In this document: piece after piece, positions 16,450 to 24,669 of the stretch
Numbering within the stretch: the first letter of the stretch is position 1
Layout of the letters: each line of letters opens with the position of its first letter
Source: Clostridia bacterium
GTDB lineage: Bacteria; Bacillota; Clostridia; Christensenellales; Aristaeellaceae
Assembly (NCBI GenBank): GCA_030526225.1
Contig: JAUNDF010000004.1
Span: 1 to 36,354 of the forward strand
DNA length: 36,354 bases
Direction: 5' to 3'
The notes under the pieces: model-generated
What the model was told of the DNA's origin: nothing
The model's input: only the letters and a program-made list of their open reading frames with translations
Database searches by the model: none
Translations under genes and position numbers: made by a program

Positions 16450-17334
16450 TCAGCTTTCCTTCCCCAGCACCGTTTTCACCAGCAGCAGCGCACAGGAGAA
16501 AAACTCGCGGATGATGTAATGCCCAAGGGTGATTTTGGAGGAGTGCACCGGCAGGCCGTATACCTTCCGGCCCAGCACTCGCTTGGCAATCAGTCCGGCG
16601 CGGAACTGGTGGTAGTCATCCGTCACCAGCGCCACCTTGCTGCCCTCGGGGAGCATGGCCGCGGCATTGCGCAGATTTTGGATGGTGTTGCGGGATTTGT
16701 CCTCCAGCACAATCCGCTCCGGCGCAATCCCCTGAGCCTGCAGCCGGCGGCTGATGCTCTCCGCCTCGCTGATGGCTTCGTTGCTCCCCTGCCCGCCGGA
16801 GGCAATGACCTTTGTTTCAGGGGATGCCTGCAGGTACGCAGCCGCCGCATCACAGCGGATGAACAGCACCTTCGATTCTGACTGGCAGCCCAGCACAATC
16901 AGGTAATCCATCCCGGGCGGGCATTTTTTGTACGCATGCCTTGCAATGATGAACAGCACCGTCAGGAATACCGCAAACACCAGCGCACACACCGCGCCCA
17001 CGGAGAAATACTTCACCGGCGAAACGCGGGTGGCCAGCCCCATCTGGATTACCACATGCATGGCCACACTGCGCAGGAAAAGCACCGTACCAAGAATCGG
17101 CCACAGCTTCATGCCCGGCAGCTTCCACCCGAATTTGAAGCCCAGCAGCAGCCAGTACCCGAAGCACAGCAGGCTGACCACAAAGTAGCCGCCGTTGATT
17201 TTTCTGCGTGAAGCCGCCTGCGCCCATTCCAGCATCTATGGATGAATCGTCCGGCGCAGGCTGCCGTACACCAGCGCCAGCAGAGCCAGCGCCACCGGCA
17301 CCACCACCAGCCAGAGCCACTTTTTCCTTTTCAT
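16450..17334 (-). CDS. DUF218 (YdcF/SanA-like) membrane protein with an in-frame TAG codon
   Basis: A YdcF/SanA-type protein: N-terminal membrane helices, then a Rossmann-like DUF218 domain beginning DYLIVLGCQ, with ASGGQGSNEAISEAESI and LEDKSRNTIQNLRNA as family motifs. Members act in envelope or polysaccharide-related processes of unclear chemistry. The first helix (WLWLVVVPVALALLALVYG) lies before a TAG at residue 33 (17238-17236), and the next helix follows in the same frame. ATG 17235 directly after the TAG has no ribosome site, whereas ATG 17334 has AAAGGA 8 nt upstream. Read through, the protein has 294 residues. A shorter form starting at 17235 cannot be excluded. Stop TGA. Confidence 0.8.
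17236..17238 (-). other. In-frame TAG, residue 33 of the DUF218 protein
   Basis: Context CAT CCA TAG ATG CTG. It lies in the loop after the first membrane helix. Of the six TAGs this is the weakest case, because the rest of the protein could start at the next codon. Confidence 0.7.
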
Positions 17335-17380
17335 CGTTCCATTCCTTTCCGTCCCGTTTGTCATCTTCATGGATGCTTTC

Positions 17381-17389
17381 ATTATACCA
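17381..17389 (-). promoter_or_regulatory. Extended -10 promoter of the DUF218 gene
   Basis: Minus strand TGGTATAAT (TATAAT at 17386-17381), 47 nt upstream of ATG 17334. This supports transcription starting before the short N-terminal segment that precedes the in-frame TAG. Confidence 0.6.
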
Positions 17390-17402
17390 TATCCCGCGGA
17401 TA

Positions 17403-17433
17403 AACAAAACCTCCCCCGGCTGCCCGGAGGAGG
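17403..17433 (-). terminator. Rho-independent terminator after the 17998-17459 gene
   Basis: Minus strand CCTCCTCCGG, loop GCAG, CCGGGGGAGG, then TTTTGTTT. It is 25 nt past the stop. Confidence 0.85.
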
Positions 17434-17458
17434 AATTTGCGTCAAATAAACCGGCTGA

Positions 17459-17998
17459 TTATTCCTTGATGACAACATTCAGGTCCGTGAACAGCTGCAT
17501 GGCCAGTTCACGGTCGGCATCGGTCAGATCGCGGCCGTCGGCATAGCCGTAGTACACATGGAACACATAGCCGTGATAAATGCTGCTGATTTCAAGGCTG
17601 TCATAGCCCTCGCCCATGGTTTCAATCACCACTGCTTCGGTGCCGTGACCGGAGGTCTTGATTTCGTAGTTCTTTTCGTCATCATCCTCAAACAGGGATT
17701 CGGCGAAGGCCTTCTTCTCGTCCTCGGTCAGGTCGTTGAGGCGGGCGGTTTCATCATGCTCGTCATCGGCAGCCACCAGCATCAGCACACTGGGGACATC
17801 GGCATTGTCATCCTTGCCGGCCATGTACACAAACAGCACGCCTTCATCCGTGACATCGGTCAGGGCTTCAAACTGCTCGGGGATGTCCATGGTAAAATCC
17901 ATGCCCTTGTCATATTCCACAATCATCGTTTCGGCACAGGCAGCACCCACGCCCATCAGCATCACAGCCGCCAGAAGCAGCGCAATCAGTTTTTTCAT
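17459..17998 (-). CDS. Small secreted protein of unknown function
   Basis: I do not recognise a family. The 179-residue product has a clear Sec signal peptide (MKKLIALLLAAVMLMGVGAACA), cleaved near CA-ET. The mature part is acidic, with a run of Asp/Glu around DLTEDEKKAFAESLFEDDDEKN and alternating strand-like segments. It ends in a helix containing DADRELAMQLF. The overall look is that of small PsbP/DUF1795-like secreted proteins, but this is only a resemblance. AGGAGG lies 8 nt before ATG 17998. It follows the SH3 gene by 30 nt and probably shares its promoter. Stop TAA. Confidence 0.8.
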   Translation of the reverse strand: MKKLIALLLAAVMLMGVGAACAETMIVEYDKGMDFTMDIPEQFEALTDVTDEGVLFVYMAGKDDNADVPSVLMLVAADDEHDETARLNDLTEDEKKAFAESLFEDDDEKNYEIKTSGHGTEAVVIETMGEGYDSLEISSIYHGYVFHVYYGYADGRDLTDADRELAMQLFTDLNVVIKE

Positions 17999-18028
17999 TG
18001 TTGTATCCTCCTGATGATATAGCTTGAA

Positions 18029-18622
18029 TTAATCCAGTGCGGTGATGTTCTTGCGCAGCAGGAAGCCCACCTTGCCGTCTTCCTTCACGCGGACCTGTGC
18101 CCAGGTCTTGCTCTGGGCCAGCACCTCCAGCTCGGTATCCGCCAGATACAGGCCGGTGTAGGCGGCGTTCTTGTCGGGGAACATGCGCAGGTGCACCAGG
18201 CTGGCGGCACGGTGTGTCTTGACCACGGCATCATAGGGCTCATCCAGCACCTTGATGGCCTTGGCGGCGGTGTTGATTTCCTTGAAGGAATGGCCGCCCT
18301 TTACGGTGCCTTCCTTGCCGGGCTGGGGCACATATGCGCCGGGGTTGGTCTTGCTGAGGAAGCTGGTCTGCACCCAGCCCTTCAGGTTACCGCTTTCCAC
18401 ATAGGCCCAGGTGCGGTTGGCATTGTATTCATACAGCACAACCTCACGGCCATAGGGCAGGTGACCGACGATGTTATCACCCTTGCAGCAATCAGCGCGC
18501 AGATTCAGCGTTCTGCCGTTCCCTGTTTTCACAAAGAAATGCTCGGCAGCACTGGCCATGGGGATGATGCTGGCCATCAGCAGAGCCACCAGACAGGCGA
18601 TGGCAACGATTCTCTTTTTCAC
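18029..18622 (-). CDS. Secreted protein with two bacterial SH3 domains
   Basis: A signal peptide (IVAIACLVALLMASIIPMASA, cleaved before AEHFF) precedes an SH3b domain with TLNLRADCCKGDNIVGHLPYG and WAYVESGNLKGWVQTSFL. A linker and a second SH3-like domain follow (SLVHLRMFPDKNA, TWAQVRVKEDGKVGFL). Such domains usually bind peptidoglycan stem peptides. No catalytic domain is present, so it is probably a wall-binding accessory protein. GTG 18622 is preferred because AGGAGG lies 7 nt upstream; that gives 197 residues. Stop TAA. Confidence 0.85.
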   Translation of the reverse strand: MKKRIVAIACLVALLMASIIPMASAAEHFFVKTGNGRTLNLRADCCKGDNIVGHLPYGREVVLYEYNANRTWAYVESGNLKGWVQTSFLSKTNPGAYVPQPGKEGTVKGGHSFKEINTAAKAIKVLDEPYDAVVKTHRAASLVHLRMFPDKNAAYTGLYLADTELEVLAQSKTWAQVRVKEDGKVGFLLRKNITALD

Positions 18623-18659
18623 AGTGATTCCTCCTTGTACTGCCGCACACACGGCATTG

Positions 18660-18673
18660 TGACAATTTTGTCA
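18660..18673. promoter_or_regulatory. Inverted repeat TGACAA-N2-TTGTCA in the SH3 gene leader
   Basis: A 6-bp perfect inverted repeat with a 2-nt gap, just downstream of the predicted transcription start of the SH3 gene. The position would suit a repressor site. The regulator is unknown. Confidence 0.4.
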
Positions 18674-18686
18674 TTTCTCTATGTTC

Positions 18687-18715
18687 ATCATAGCACCGTT
18701 TGATGTCAAATGCAA
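18687..18715 (-). promoter_or_regulatory. Promoter of the SH3-domain gene
   Basis: Minus strand TTGCAT (18715-18710), 17-nt spacer, TATGAT (18692-18687). It lies in the 310-nt gap 18623-18932, which otherwise holds an AT-rich stretch without genes and the kinase terminator at its far end. Confidence 0.65.
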
Positions 18716-18892
18716 GGGTTACGCGGAAAACGGTTGTTCCTTTGCCTTGTTCATTTTTTGTCTGATTACGGTTGGAATTAATACCGTTTTATACCATTAT
18801 TTTCATCGTTCGGTTACATCTGCGGCAGCGGGTGATGTTTCCCGCCGCTCACCTGTTGATACACCCAAACGGGCAGCAGGGCCGCACGAAAT

Positions 18893-18929
18893 GAAAAAAG
18901 AGACTGCGAATCATCTTCACAGCCTCTTT
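18893..18929 (-). terminator. Rho-independent terminator after the hybrid kinase gene
   Basis: Minus strand AAAGAGGCTG, 13-nt loop, CAGTCTCTTT running into a T-tract. It starts 4 nt past the kinase stop. Confidence 0.87.
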
Positions 18930-18932
18930 CTG

Positions 18933-21485
18933 TTACAGCTTCAGCACGGACAGAATGACTTCCTCCAGCTTCTTCGCATCCACCGGCTTGGCGATGTGAT
19001 CGTTCATACCGGCCTCGAAGGCGGCGCGGCGATCCTCGGCAAAGGCGTTGGCCGTCATGGCCACAACGGGGATGGATGCCTTGGCCGCATCCGGCAGCAG
19101 ACGGATTGAGCGGGTGGCCTTGTAGCCATCCATGTTGGGCATCTGGATATCCATCAGCACAAGGTCATAGGTATAGGCAGGCTCGCTGTCCAGCTTTGCC
19201 ACACAGCGGATGCCATCCTCCACCCAATCCGCGGTGATGCCCATTTCCTCCAGAATGGCCATGGCAATCTCCGCGTTCAGCTCGTTGTCCTCCGCCAGCA
19301 GAATCCGCTTGCCGGCAAGCGCCGCGTGGGATGCTTCGCTGTCCGCTGCGCGGTGGTTGCCGTCGCAGGGGTTTTCATCGGCAATGCGATGCTCCAGCGT
19401 TACGGTAAAGCGTGTTCCCTTGCCGACCTCGCTTTCCACCTCGATGGTGCCCTCCATCAGGTCCACCAGCTTTTTCACAATGGTCATGCCAAGGCCGGTG
19501 CCGCCCACCTTGCCCATGGTGGTGTTCCGCTCCCGGGTGAAGGAATCGAACAGGTGCGGCAGGAATTCCTTGCTCATGCCGATGCCTGTGTCGATGACCT
19601 CGGTGCGGATGCGCACCGTATCCGGCTGAGAGCCCGGCAGCTCTCTGGCGCGGACGGTGATGGTGCCCCCTGCAGGGGTATACTTCACCGCATTGCTGAC
19701 AAGGTTGCAGAAAATCTCCTTGATTTTCGTATCGTCGCACAGCAGATGCTTGTGCTGTATCACAATGTCGGCTGCCAGGGTCACGCCCTTCTTCCGGGCC
19801 TCCTCGGCAAAGACGCCCATCACCTCATCCAGCACGTTTTCGGTGACGGTGTAGTTCATGTCCAGTTCCATCTTGCCCGACTCGATGCGGGCCATATCCA
19901 GCACATTGTTGATGATGGACAGCAGCAGACTGCCCGACTGCTCGATTTTCTGCTGATAATCCAGCAGCTTCGGGTCGGTCAGCTCCTTCTTCATCAGCTT
20001 GTTGTAGCCAAGGATGGCGTTCATGGGGGTGCGCAGATCGTGGCTCATGTTCATCAGAAAATTGGACTTGGCCTCGTTGGCCATTTCCAGCTCGGCCAGC
20101 AAATCCTGATTGACAATGAAGCTCCAGAACTCCTCCTCGCCCTTTTCGTTTACAATCAGGCGGCCGCGGTCCTCCACGTTTTTCCAGCTGCCGTCCTTGC
20201 AGCGGACGCGGTAATGCATGGTGTACATTTCACCCCGTGCCACCGCCTCCATGGCCGCGGGCATGGCTTTTGCCGTATCCTCATGGTTGACGATTCCGGC
20301 CATGCAGCCGCCGGAGACCTCCATCAGCTCCTCGGGAGAATCGTAGCCCAACAGCTGCGCCAGCTGCTCGGATACCTTGATGAAGGTGAACTTTTCGTCA
20401 TTTTTGCCCAGCTTGAAGCCGCCGTGGATGGCCTCGGACACGGTCTTCATCCGCAGCTCCACCACCCGGCGGCGCTCGGCCTCCCGGCGCTGCTCCCGCA
20501 GGACCTCCTCATTGACGTTGTAGTGGTAGCCGCGCAGGACCCAGCCCTTGCCGGGGATTTCCTCGCCATAGCCGCCGCAGCGCACATACTGCTCCCCCAG
20601 CACCGGGTCCAGCCAGAGGTAGGTATTTTCATCGCGGATGCCGCTTTTCATGTTTTCCACCGAGGCCAGCACGCTCTCCAGCGCTTCGGGCTTGACCCGC
20701 GTAAACCATGCGTTGTAGATTTCCGTCTCATCGGTCATGGTATCGGGCAAGCGCAGCAGCTCCCGCATTTTAGGATTGGCCCGCATCCGGGGTGCTTCGC
20801 CATCCAGCAGGGTGATGTTCCACACGCCCATGCTGGCGTTGGCAAAAATATCGTAGGTCTCCTGCAGCTTCCGGTTCGTCTGCTTCACCCGCGCCTCATT
20901 CAGGCAGCCCTTTGCCTTGGTCTGGTACAGGAAGGTATTGAGGATGATGCTGACCAGGGCAAACACGACGGCATCCATCACATCAGTGGAGGCAATCACC
21001 GGCTCCTTGTATTTCACCGCAAGAATACTGAAAACCACCACCGTGGACAGCATCTCGCCCAGCAGCACCGCAGGCCGGTCGTTGAAGACCATGGGCAGGG
21101 CAAGGATGGCCGCGATGTACAAAACCGCCAGCCTGTCCGGTATGCCGATGGTGCCGGTGTAGATGCCCAGAAAATAGAAGGACATGACAAACACCATCGT
21201 CAGGATTTTCTCCCGGCCCACATTCCCCCGCCATCTGCCCCATGCAAGGATGGCCACCGCCAGATTGATGATGCCGATGGCCACGTACAGCACCACATTG
21301 CTGCCCTGCGGCCGGAGCGACATAAACAGGCCGAAGCACAGGCACAGAATGCCGCTGCACAGGGAAATCACCCGAAGGATGGCACTGTTGGGGGCAAGGT
21401 ATGCTTCCTGAATCTCCGCGTATTCTTCCTTTGTCAGCCCTGCGTAGAGCAGGTTGTTTTTGATTTGTTCCATTCTGTCTGTCAT
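18933..21485 (-). CDS. Hybrid sensor histidine kinase with receiver domain
   Basis: A membrane sensor of 850 residues. In order: about six membrane helices (30-190), a PAS-like region (200-340), a second PAS domain ending in a PAC-type segment (about 370-470), HisKA with phospho-acceptor His482 in NMSHDLRTPMN, HATPase_c (NLVSNAVKYTP, DTGIGMS, GGTGLGM), and a receiver domain with Asp779 in VLMDIQMPNMDG. It has no HPt domain; the lone HPt protein at 31634 could be its partner (inference). ATG 21485 is preferred over GTG 21491 because AAGGGAG lies 8 nt before the ATG. Transcribed from its own promoter. Stop TAA. Confidence 0.92.
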   Translation of the reverse strand: MTDRMEQIKNNLLYAGLTKEEYAEIQEAYLAPNSAILRVISLCSGILCLCFGLFMSLRPQGSNVVLYVAIGIINLAVAILAWGRWRGNVGREKILTMVFVMSFYFLGIYTGTIGIPDRLAVLYIAAILALPMVFNDRPAVLLGEMLSTVVVFSILAVKYKEPVIASTDVMDAVVFALVSIILNTFLYQTKAKGCLNEARVKQTNRKLQETYDIFANASMGVWNITLLDGEAPRMRANPKMRELLRLPDTMTDETEIYNAWFTRVKPEALESVLASVENMKSGIRDENTYLWLDPVLGEQYVRCGGYGEEIPGKGWVLRGYHYNVNEEVLREQRREAERRRVVELRMKTVSEAIHGGFKLGKNDEKFTFIKVSEQLAQLLGYDSPEELMEVSGGCMAGIVNHEDTAKAMPAAMEAVARGEMYTMHYRVRCKDGSWKNVEDRGRLIVNEKGEEEFWSFIVNQDLLAELEMANEAKSNFLMNMSHDLRTPMNAILGYNKLMKKELTDPKLLDYQQKIEQSGSLLLSIINNVLDMARIESGKMELDMNYTVTENVLDEVMGVFAEEARKKGVTLAADIVIQHKHLLCDDTKIKEIFCNLVSNAVKYTPAGGTITVRARELPGSQPDTVRIRTEVIDTGIGMSKEFLPHLFDSFTRERNTTMGKVGGTGLGMTIVKKLVDLMEGTIEVESEVGKGTRFTVTLEHRIADENPCDGNHRAADSEASHAALAGKRILLAEDNELNAEIAMAILEEMGITADWVEDGIRCVAKLDSEPAYTYDLVLMDIQMPNMDGYKATRSIRLLPDAAKASIPVVAMTANAFAEDRRAAFEAGMNDHIAKPVDAKKLEEVILSVLKL

Positions 21486-21573
21486 GGTCACGGCTCCCTT
21501 CCGCCGCCGGTGGGAATGCGGCTGAATGATGCATCAGGAATGAATCCTGCGAAGGGTAAACTCTCTTATGGTA

Positions 21574-21602
21574 ATAATACCATACTTTCCCTGTGCATTC
21601 AA
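21574..21602 (-). promoter_or_regulatory. Promoter of the hybrid kinase gene
   Basis: Minus strand TTGAAT (21602-21597), 17-nt spacer ending TGG, TATTAT (21579-21574). It lies about 90 nt upstream of the start codon. Confidence 0.65.
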
Positions 21603-21618
21603 GCCGTGACGGAGGGAC

Positions 21619-21648
21619 AAAAAAAGGAGCAGGCTCTTCACCTGCTCC
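21619..21648 (-). terminator. Rho-independent terminator after the chagasin-like gene
   Basis: Minus strand perfect stem GGAGCAGG, loop TGAAGAG, CCTGCTCC, then seven T. It is 10 nt past the stop. Confidence 0.92.
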
Positions 21649-21658
21649 GGGGGTTGGC

Positions 21659-22717
21659 TTATTCCTCTTCATCCACGGATTCAAAGAATACGAAATTGCA
21701 CTCGCGGCAATCCTCTTCGGCGGCACCGAACCATCCGAACAGATCATCACCGGCCACAAAGAAGCCGTTGGGATCGAGGTTCTTCACGGTTTCGGTCTGG
21801 GTGCCGTCCTCGGCAGTAACCACCTTCTTGGCCACGCAGTTGTCATAGGTCATGGTGCGGTCGGGCTGCATGGTGGCGGTCATGGTCCACACGTTGTCCT
21901 CAAAGGCGGAATCGGCCCAGTGGATTTCAATGTCATAGCGGTTGTCGCCCAGGGGCTTTACATCGGCATAGGCGCGCATGCTGTAGTCATCCAGATAGCG
22001 GCCCTCCGGCAGCTGGATGTCTTCACCGCGGGCCAGATCGCTGACCACATATTCCCATGCCAGGCAGGATACCTGTGCGGGCAGGGACATGGTCATGATG
22101 CCGTTGGTGTATACGGTCACCACATTGCCCAGGATGGGCAGGGGCATTTCTTCGGGCATATGCACCAGCACATCGCCCTGCTGATCGTTGTGGATGAGGG
22201 TGGTATGCTCGGCCTCGTTGTTTTCCACCACAGTGCCATTTACGCGGCAGAACTCGGTGACATTGTCCAGATAGATGTTGTTGTCCGCATCCACGGTGGC
22301 CAGCACATAATACTCAACCTCGCTGCGGCCCTCCCAGGGGCGGGCATAGACGAAGTTCACCAGACTCTGGCCCTCGGCCACAGCCTGCAGGGTGAACTGG
22401 GTCTGACCGCCGGCACCGGTGACGCCTTCGCTGGCAAAATCCGGATTGTACTCGCCGTTTTCATCGGGCAGGATAACGCTTTCGCCGCCGAGGACGAAGG
22501 CCTTCCAGCTGTAGCCGGTGGTGGGGTTGGCATCCAGGGTTACGGTGGCGGTGTCCTTGCAGGCCTCGGCGGGCAGGCTAATCATAGAGGTTTCGTTCTT
22601 CAATACAATAGAGGTTGCGCCGTCGGCACCGCCGATGACGGGATTGTCAACATTTTCGGCTGCGGCACAGGATACAGCCAGCACGGCTGCGGCAGTCATG
22701 GCAAGAATCTTTTTCAT
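21659..22717 (-). CDS. Secreted protein with a chagasin-like (I42) cysteine-protease-inhibitor domain
   Basis: A signal peptide with a possible lipobox (LAVSC) is followed by a domain matching chagasin family inhibitors of papain-like proteases (residues about 40-140). All three inhibitory loops are recognisable: NPTTGYSW, the Gly-rich GVTGAGGQTQF, and YARPWEG. The C-terminal 200 residues are acidic, strand-rich and unassigned. 352 residues, longer than single-domain chagasins of about 110. GGAGG lies 9 nt before ATG 22717. It probably protects the cell from, or restrains, a secreted cysteine protease; no protease gene is nearby. Stop TAA. Confidence 0.78.
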   Translation of the reverse strand: MKKILAMTAAAVLAVSCAAAENVDNPVIGGADGATSIVLKNETSMISLPAEACKDTATVTLDANPTTGYSWKAFVLGGESVILPDENGEYNPDFASEGVTGAGGQTQFTLQAVAEGQSLVNFVYARPWEGRSEVEYYVLATVDADNNIYLDNVTEFCRVNGTVVENNEAEHTTLIHNDQQGDVLVHMPEEMPLPILGNVVTVYTNGIMTMSLPAQVSCLAWEYVVSDLARGEDIQLPEGRYLDDYSMRAYADVKPLGDNRYDIEIHWADSAFEDNVWTMTATMQPDRTMTYDNCVAKKVVTAEDGTQTETVKNLDPNGFFVAGDDLFGWFGAAEEDCRECNFVFFESVDEEE

Positions 22718-22866
22718 AGGTTTATTCCTCCTTCAGGGTGTTTACGCTTATATAACGGCGGGGTGAAAGGTTTTCTTCCCGTATGCGGAAATTTTCTTTT
22801 CCTCGTTGGTTGTTACGCTCTTTTATACAGCTGATGTCAGGGGCAGGGCCGGTAGAAAGAAAAATT

Positions 22867-23544
22867 TTATTTTATCTTCATCGTCCGCAGCAGCTGCTTT
22901 TGTTCATCGGTGATGCGGAAGCTTTCGCAGGCCTTCTGAATGGCCTTGTTGTGGGTCCATCTGTCCAGCCGTTGGTCTGTCAGGTACGGCAAGGCCGCAT
23001 CCCACTGCTTGACCAGCGCCTCGGCAAAGAGCCACGCGGTCATCATGTTCACGTAATATTCCTCCGAACGGAGCGAGGCGGCAAGGTCAAGGAAGCCGGG
23101 GCGGAAATCCTCCTGCAGGTAGTGGCACATCACCATGCGCAGACCGAAGCGGCGGGTGTAGGTTTCCGCCGACTGCATCCACCGCGGCACATGCTCTGCC
23201 AGCTCATCGCGATGCTTTTTGAAGCAGGCAGGGTTCAGGCTGTCATTGACCGCCCAGTTATCAATATAAGGAAGAAACGCCTCCACCTTTTCCACACAAG
23301 CATCGTAATCCTTCATCTGATTGAGCAGCGCCGCATGCAGACTGTTTTCCTCGTGATAGGCGTGGGGCAGCCGGGTCAGGAATTCCTCTGCGGCTTCACT
23401 GCCGATTTCCCGGATGATTTTCTTATACTCCGGCGCGCGCACCCCGATGACCTTCTCACGGGGCGTGGTGGGAATCAGCTTTGCAAGAAAATCACCGTAC
23501 GCCGCATCCTGATGCTGATAAATCACCGCAAGAACATCCGTCAT
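22867..23544 (-). CDS. DNA alkylation repair protein, AlkD-like
   Basis: A HEAT-repeat protein of 225 residues resembling AlkD DNA glycosylases, which remove alkylated purines without flipping the base. Typical segments are GVRAPEYKKIIREIG, YIDNWAVNDSL (with the Trp-Asp region that contacts the lesion), YTRRFGLRMVMCHYL and THNKAIQKACES. AGGAGG lies 6 nt before ATG 23544. It follows the DUF2238 gene by 18 nt and is probably co-transcribed with it. No clear terminator is seen downstream. Stop TAA. Confidence 0.88.
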   Translation of the reverse strand: MTDVLAVIYQHQDAAYGDFLAKLIPTTPREKVIGVRAPEYKKIIREIGSEAAEEFLTRLPHAYHEENSLHAALLNQMKDYDACVEKVEAFLPYIDNWAVNDSLNPACFKKHRDELAEHVPRWMQSAETYTRRFGLRMVMCHYLQEDFRPGFLDLAASLRSEEYYVNMMTAWLFAEALVKQWDAALPYLTDQRLDRWTHNKAIQKACESFRITDEQKQLLRTMKIK

Positions 23545-23562
23545 GGCAAACCTCCTGAAGCA

Positions 23563-24363
23563 TCACGCATTTTGTTCCATTTCCACCTGCGGGATAAACC
23601 GGGAGGCGAATTTGCCCTTCCCCCGGCTGGCCACATAAATATACCCGATGATGGAGAACACCACCGCGCCGATGAAGTTCACGAACAGGTCCTTCATGGT
23701 ATCCGCAATGCCGATATCCAGATAGCCTCCCAGGCCCAGTGACTGCTGGCTGCCGTCGGAGTGAACCACAATCACATCCTGAATGTCATCCACGGCAATC
23801 ACCTTGTTGGAACGCGTTTCATCCAGCTCCACGGTGTACACGGTGTTGACGATGGTGTCCTTCTGCATGTCGGTATGCACCAGCAGGTCACTGCCGAACT
23901 CAAAGAACTCCCACAGCACACCCACGGTCATGGAGAAGCAGAAGGCCACAATGGCCAGAAACAGCGGCGACAGCTTCACGGAAAACCGCTCGCTGCGGTT
24001 GAGCATATCCACCAGCGAAAAACCGATGGCCGCGCAGCAGAAGCCGTTGAGGGTATGGAGGATGGTATCCCAGTTTTCTACCTTAATATAAAAGCTGTTG
24101 ATTTCGCCCAGAATTTCCGCGCAGAAGATGAACAGCAGAATGATGACCTCCATGGTGGAGGGCAGGGTGATTTTCAGCGTCTTCTGCAGGATGCTGGGGA
24201 GAATCATCAGCACCAGTGAAAAGGCACAGAGGAAAACGCTCTCAAACTCGCGGCGGAAAATGCAGCGGACCATGGTCAGAATGACCAGCAGCCGCAAAAC
24301 CACATACACCGCCATGGTGGTTTTGTTGGTATACCATTCCTTTTTCTTCCTTTGATTTTTCAC
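23563..24363 (-). CDS. DUF2238-like membrane protein
   Basis: A polytopic membrane protein of 266 residues with about six helices, resembling YjdF/DUF2238. The family motif WDTILHTLNGF is followed by a helix and LVDMLN, and VGVLWEFFEFGSDL lies in a later helix. A soluble loop rich in Asp and Val lies between the fifth and sixth helices. Function unknown. GTG 24363 is preferred over GTG 24372 because GAGGAG lies 10 nt upstream of the former and only 1 nt from the latter. Stop TGA. Confidence 0.8.
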   Translation of the reverse strand: MKNQRKKKEWYTNKTTMAVYVVLRLLVILTMVRCIFRREFESVFLCAFSLVLMILPSILQKTLKITLPSTMEVIILLFIFCAEILGEINSFYIKVENWDTILHTLNGFCCAAIGFSLVDMLNRSERFSVKLSPLFLAIVAFCFSMTVGVLWEFFEFGSDLLVHTDMQKDTIVNTVYTVELDETRSNKVIAVDDIQDVIVVHSDGSQQSLGLGGYLDIGIADTMKDLFVNFIGAVVFSIIGYIYVASRGKGKFASRFIPQVEMEQNA

Positions 24364-24569
24364 AGCAGGCACACTCCTCGGTTTGTCGTGTATGTCATCC
24401 TCTTTATAAGAGGCGTTCGTTTACGCCGGTATTGTATCGCGCCCGTGTGAAATAAGGATGAATTTTGCTATTTTACCGTGTCTCCTGCAGAAAAAGCAGG
24501 TATTTTCACGTTAAACCCATATTTTTCCATTTCATGTTGCATCTGGTTGAATGTTCGTCATTTTGTATA

Positions 24570-24598
24570 TTGATAATTTGTTCACAATGGGATAGAAT
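24570..24598 (+). promoter_or_regulatory. Promoter of the flavoprotein reductase gene
   Basis: TTGATA (24570-24575), 17-nt spacer, TAGAAT (24593-24598). The surrounding 306-nt gap (24364-24669) is AT-rich. It also contains a small hairpin CCTCTT-TAT-AAGAGG (24401-24415) in the leader of the divergent DUF2238 gene, and no gene. Confidence 0.7.
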
Positions 24599-24669
24599 GT
24601 CAATGTTTTGGCAATCCCCGCCGGAATTGGCCGACGGAGAGCCGCGAAAGATTTGGAGGAATACGCTCT

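Noticed and set aside
24401..24415. Hairpin CCTCTT-TAT-AAGAGG as part of a tRNA or riboswitch
   Set aside because: No cloverleaf arms, T-loop or CCA end nearby, and no known riboswitch core.
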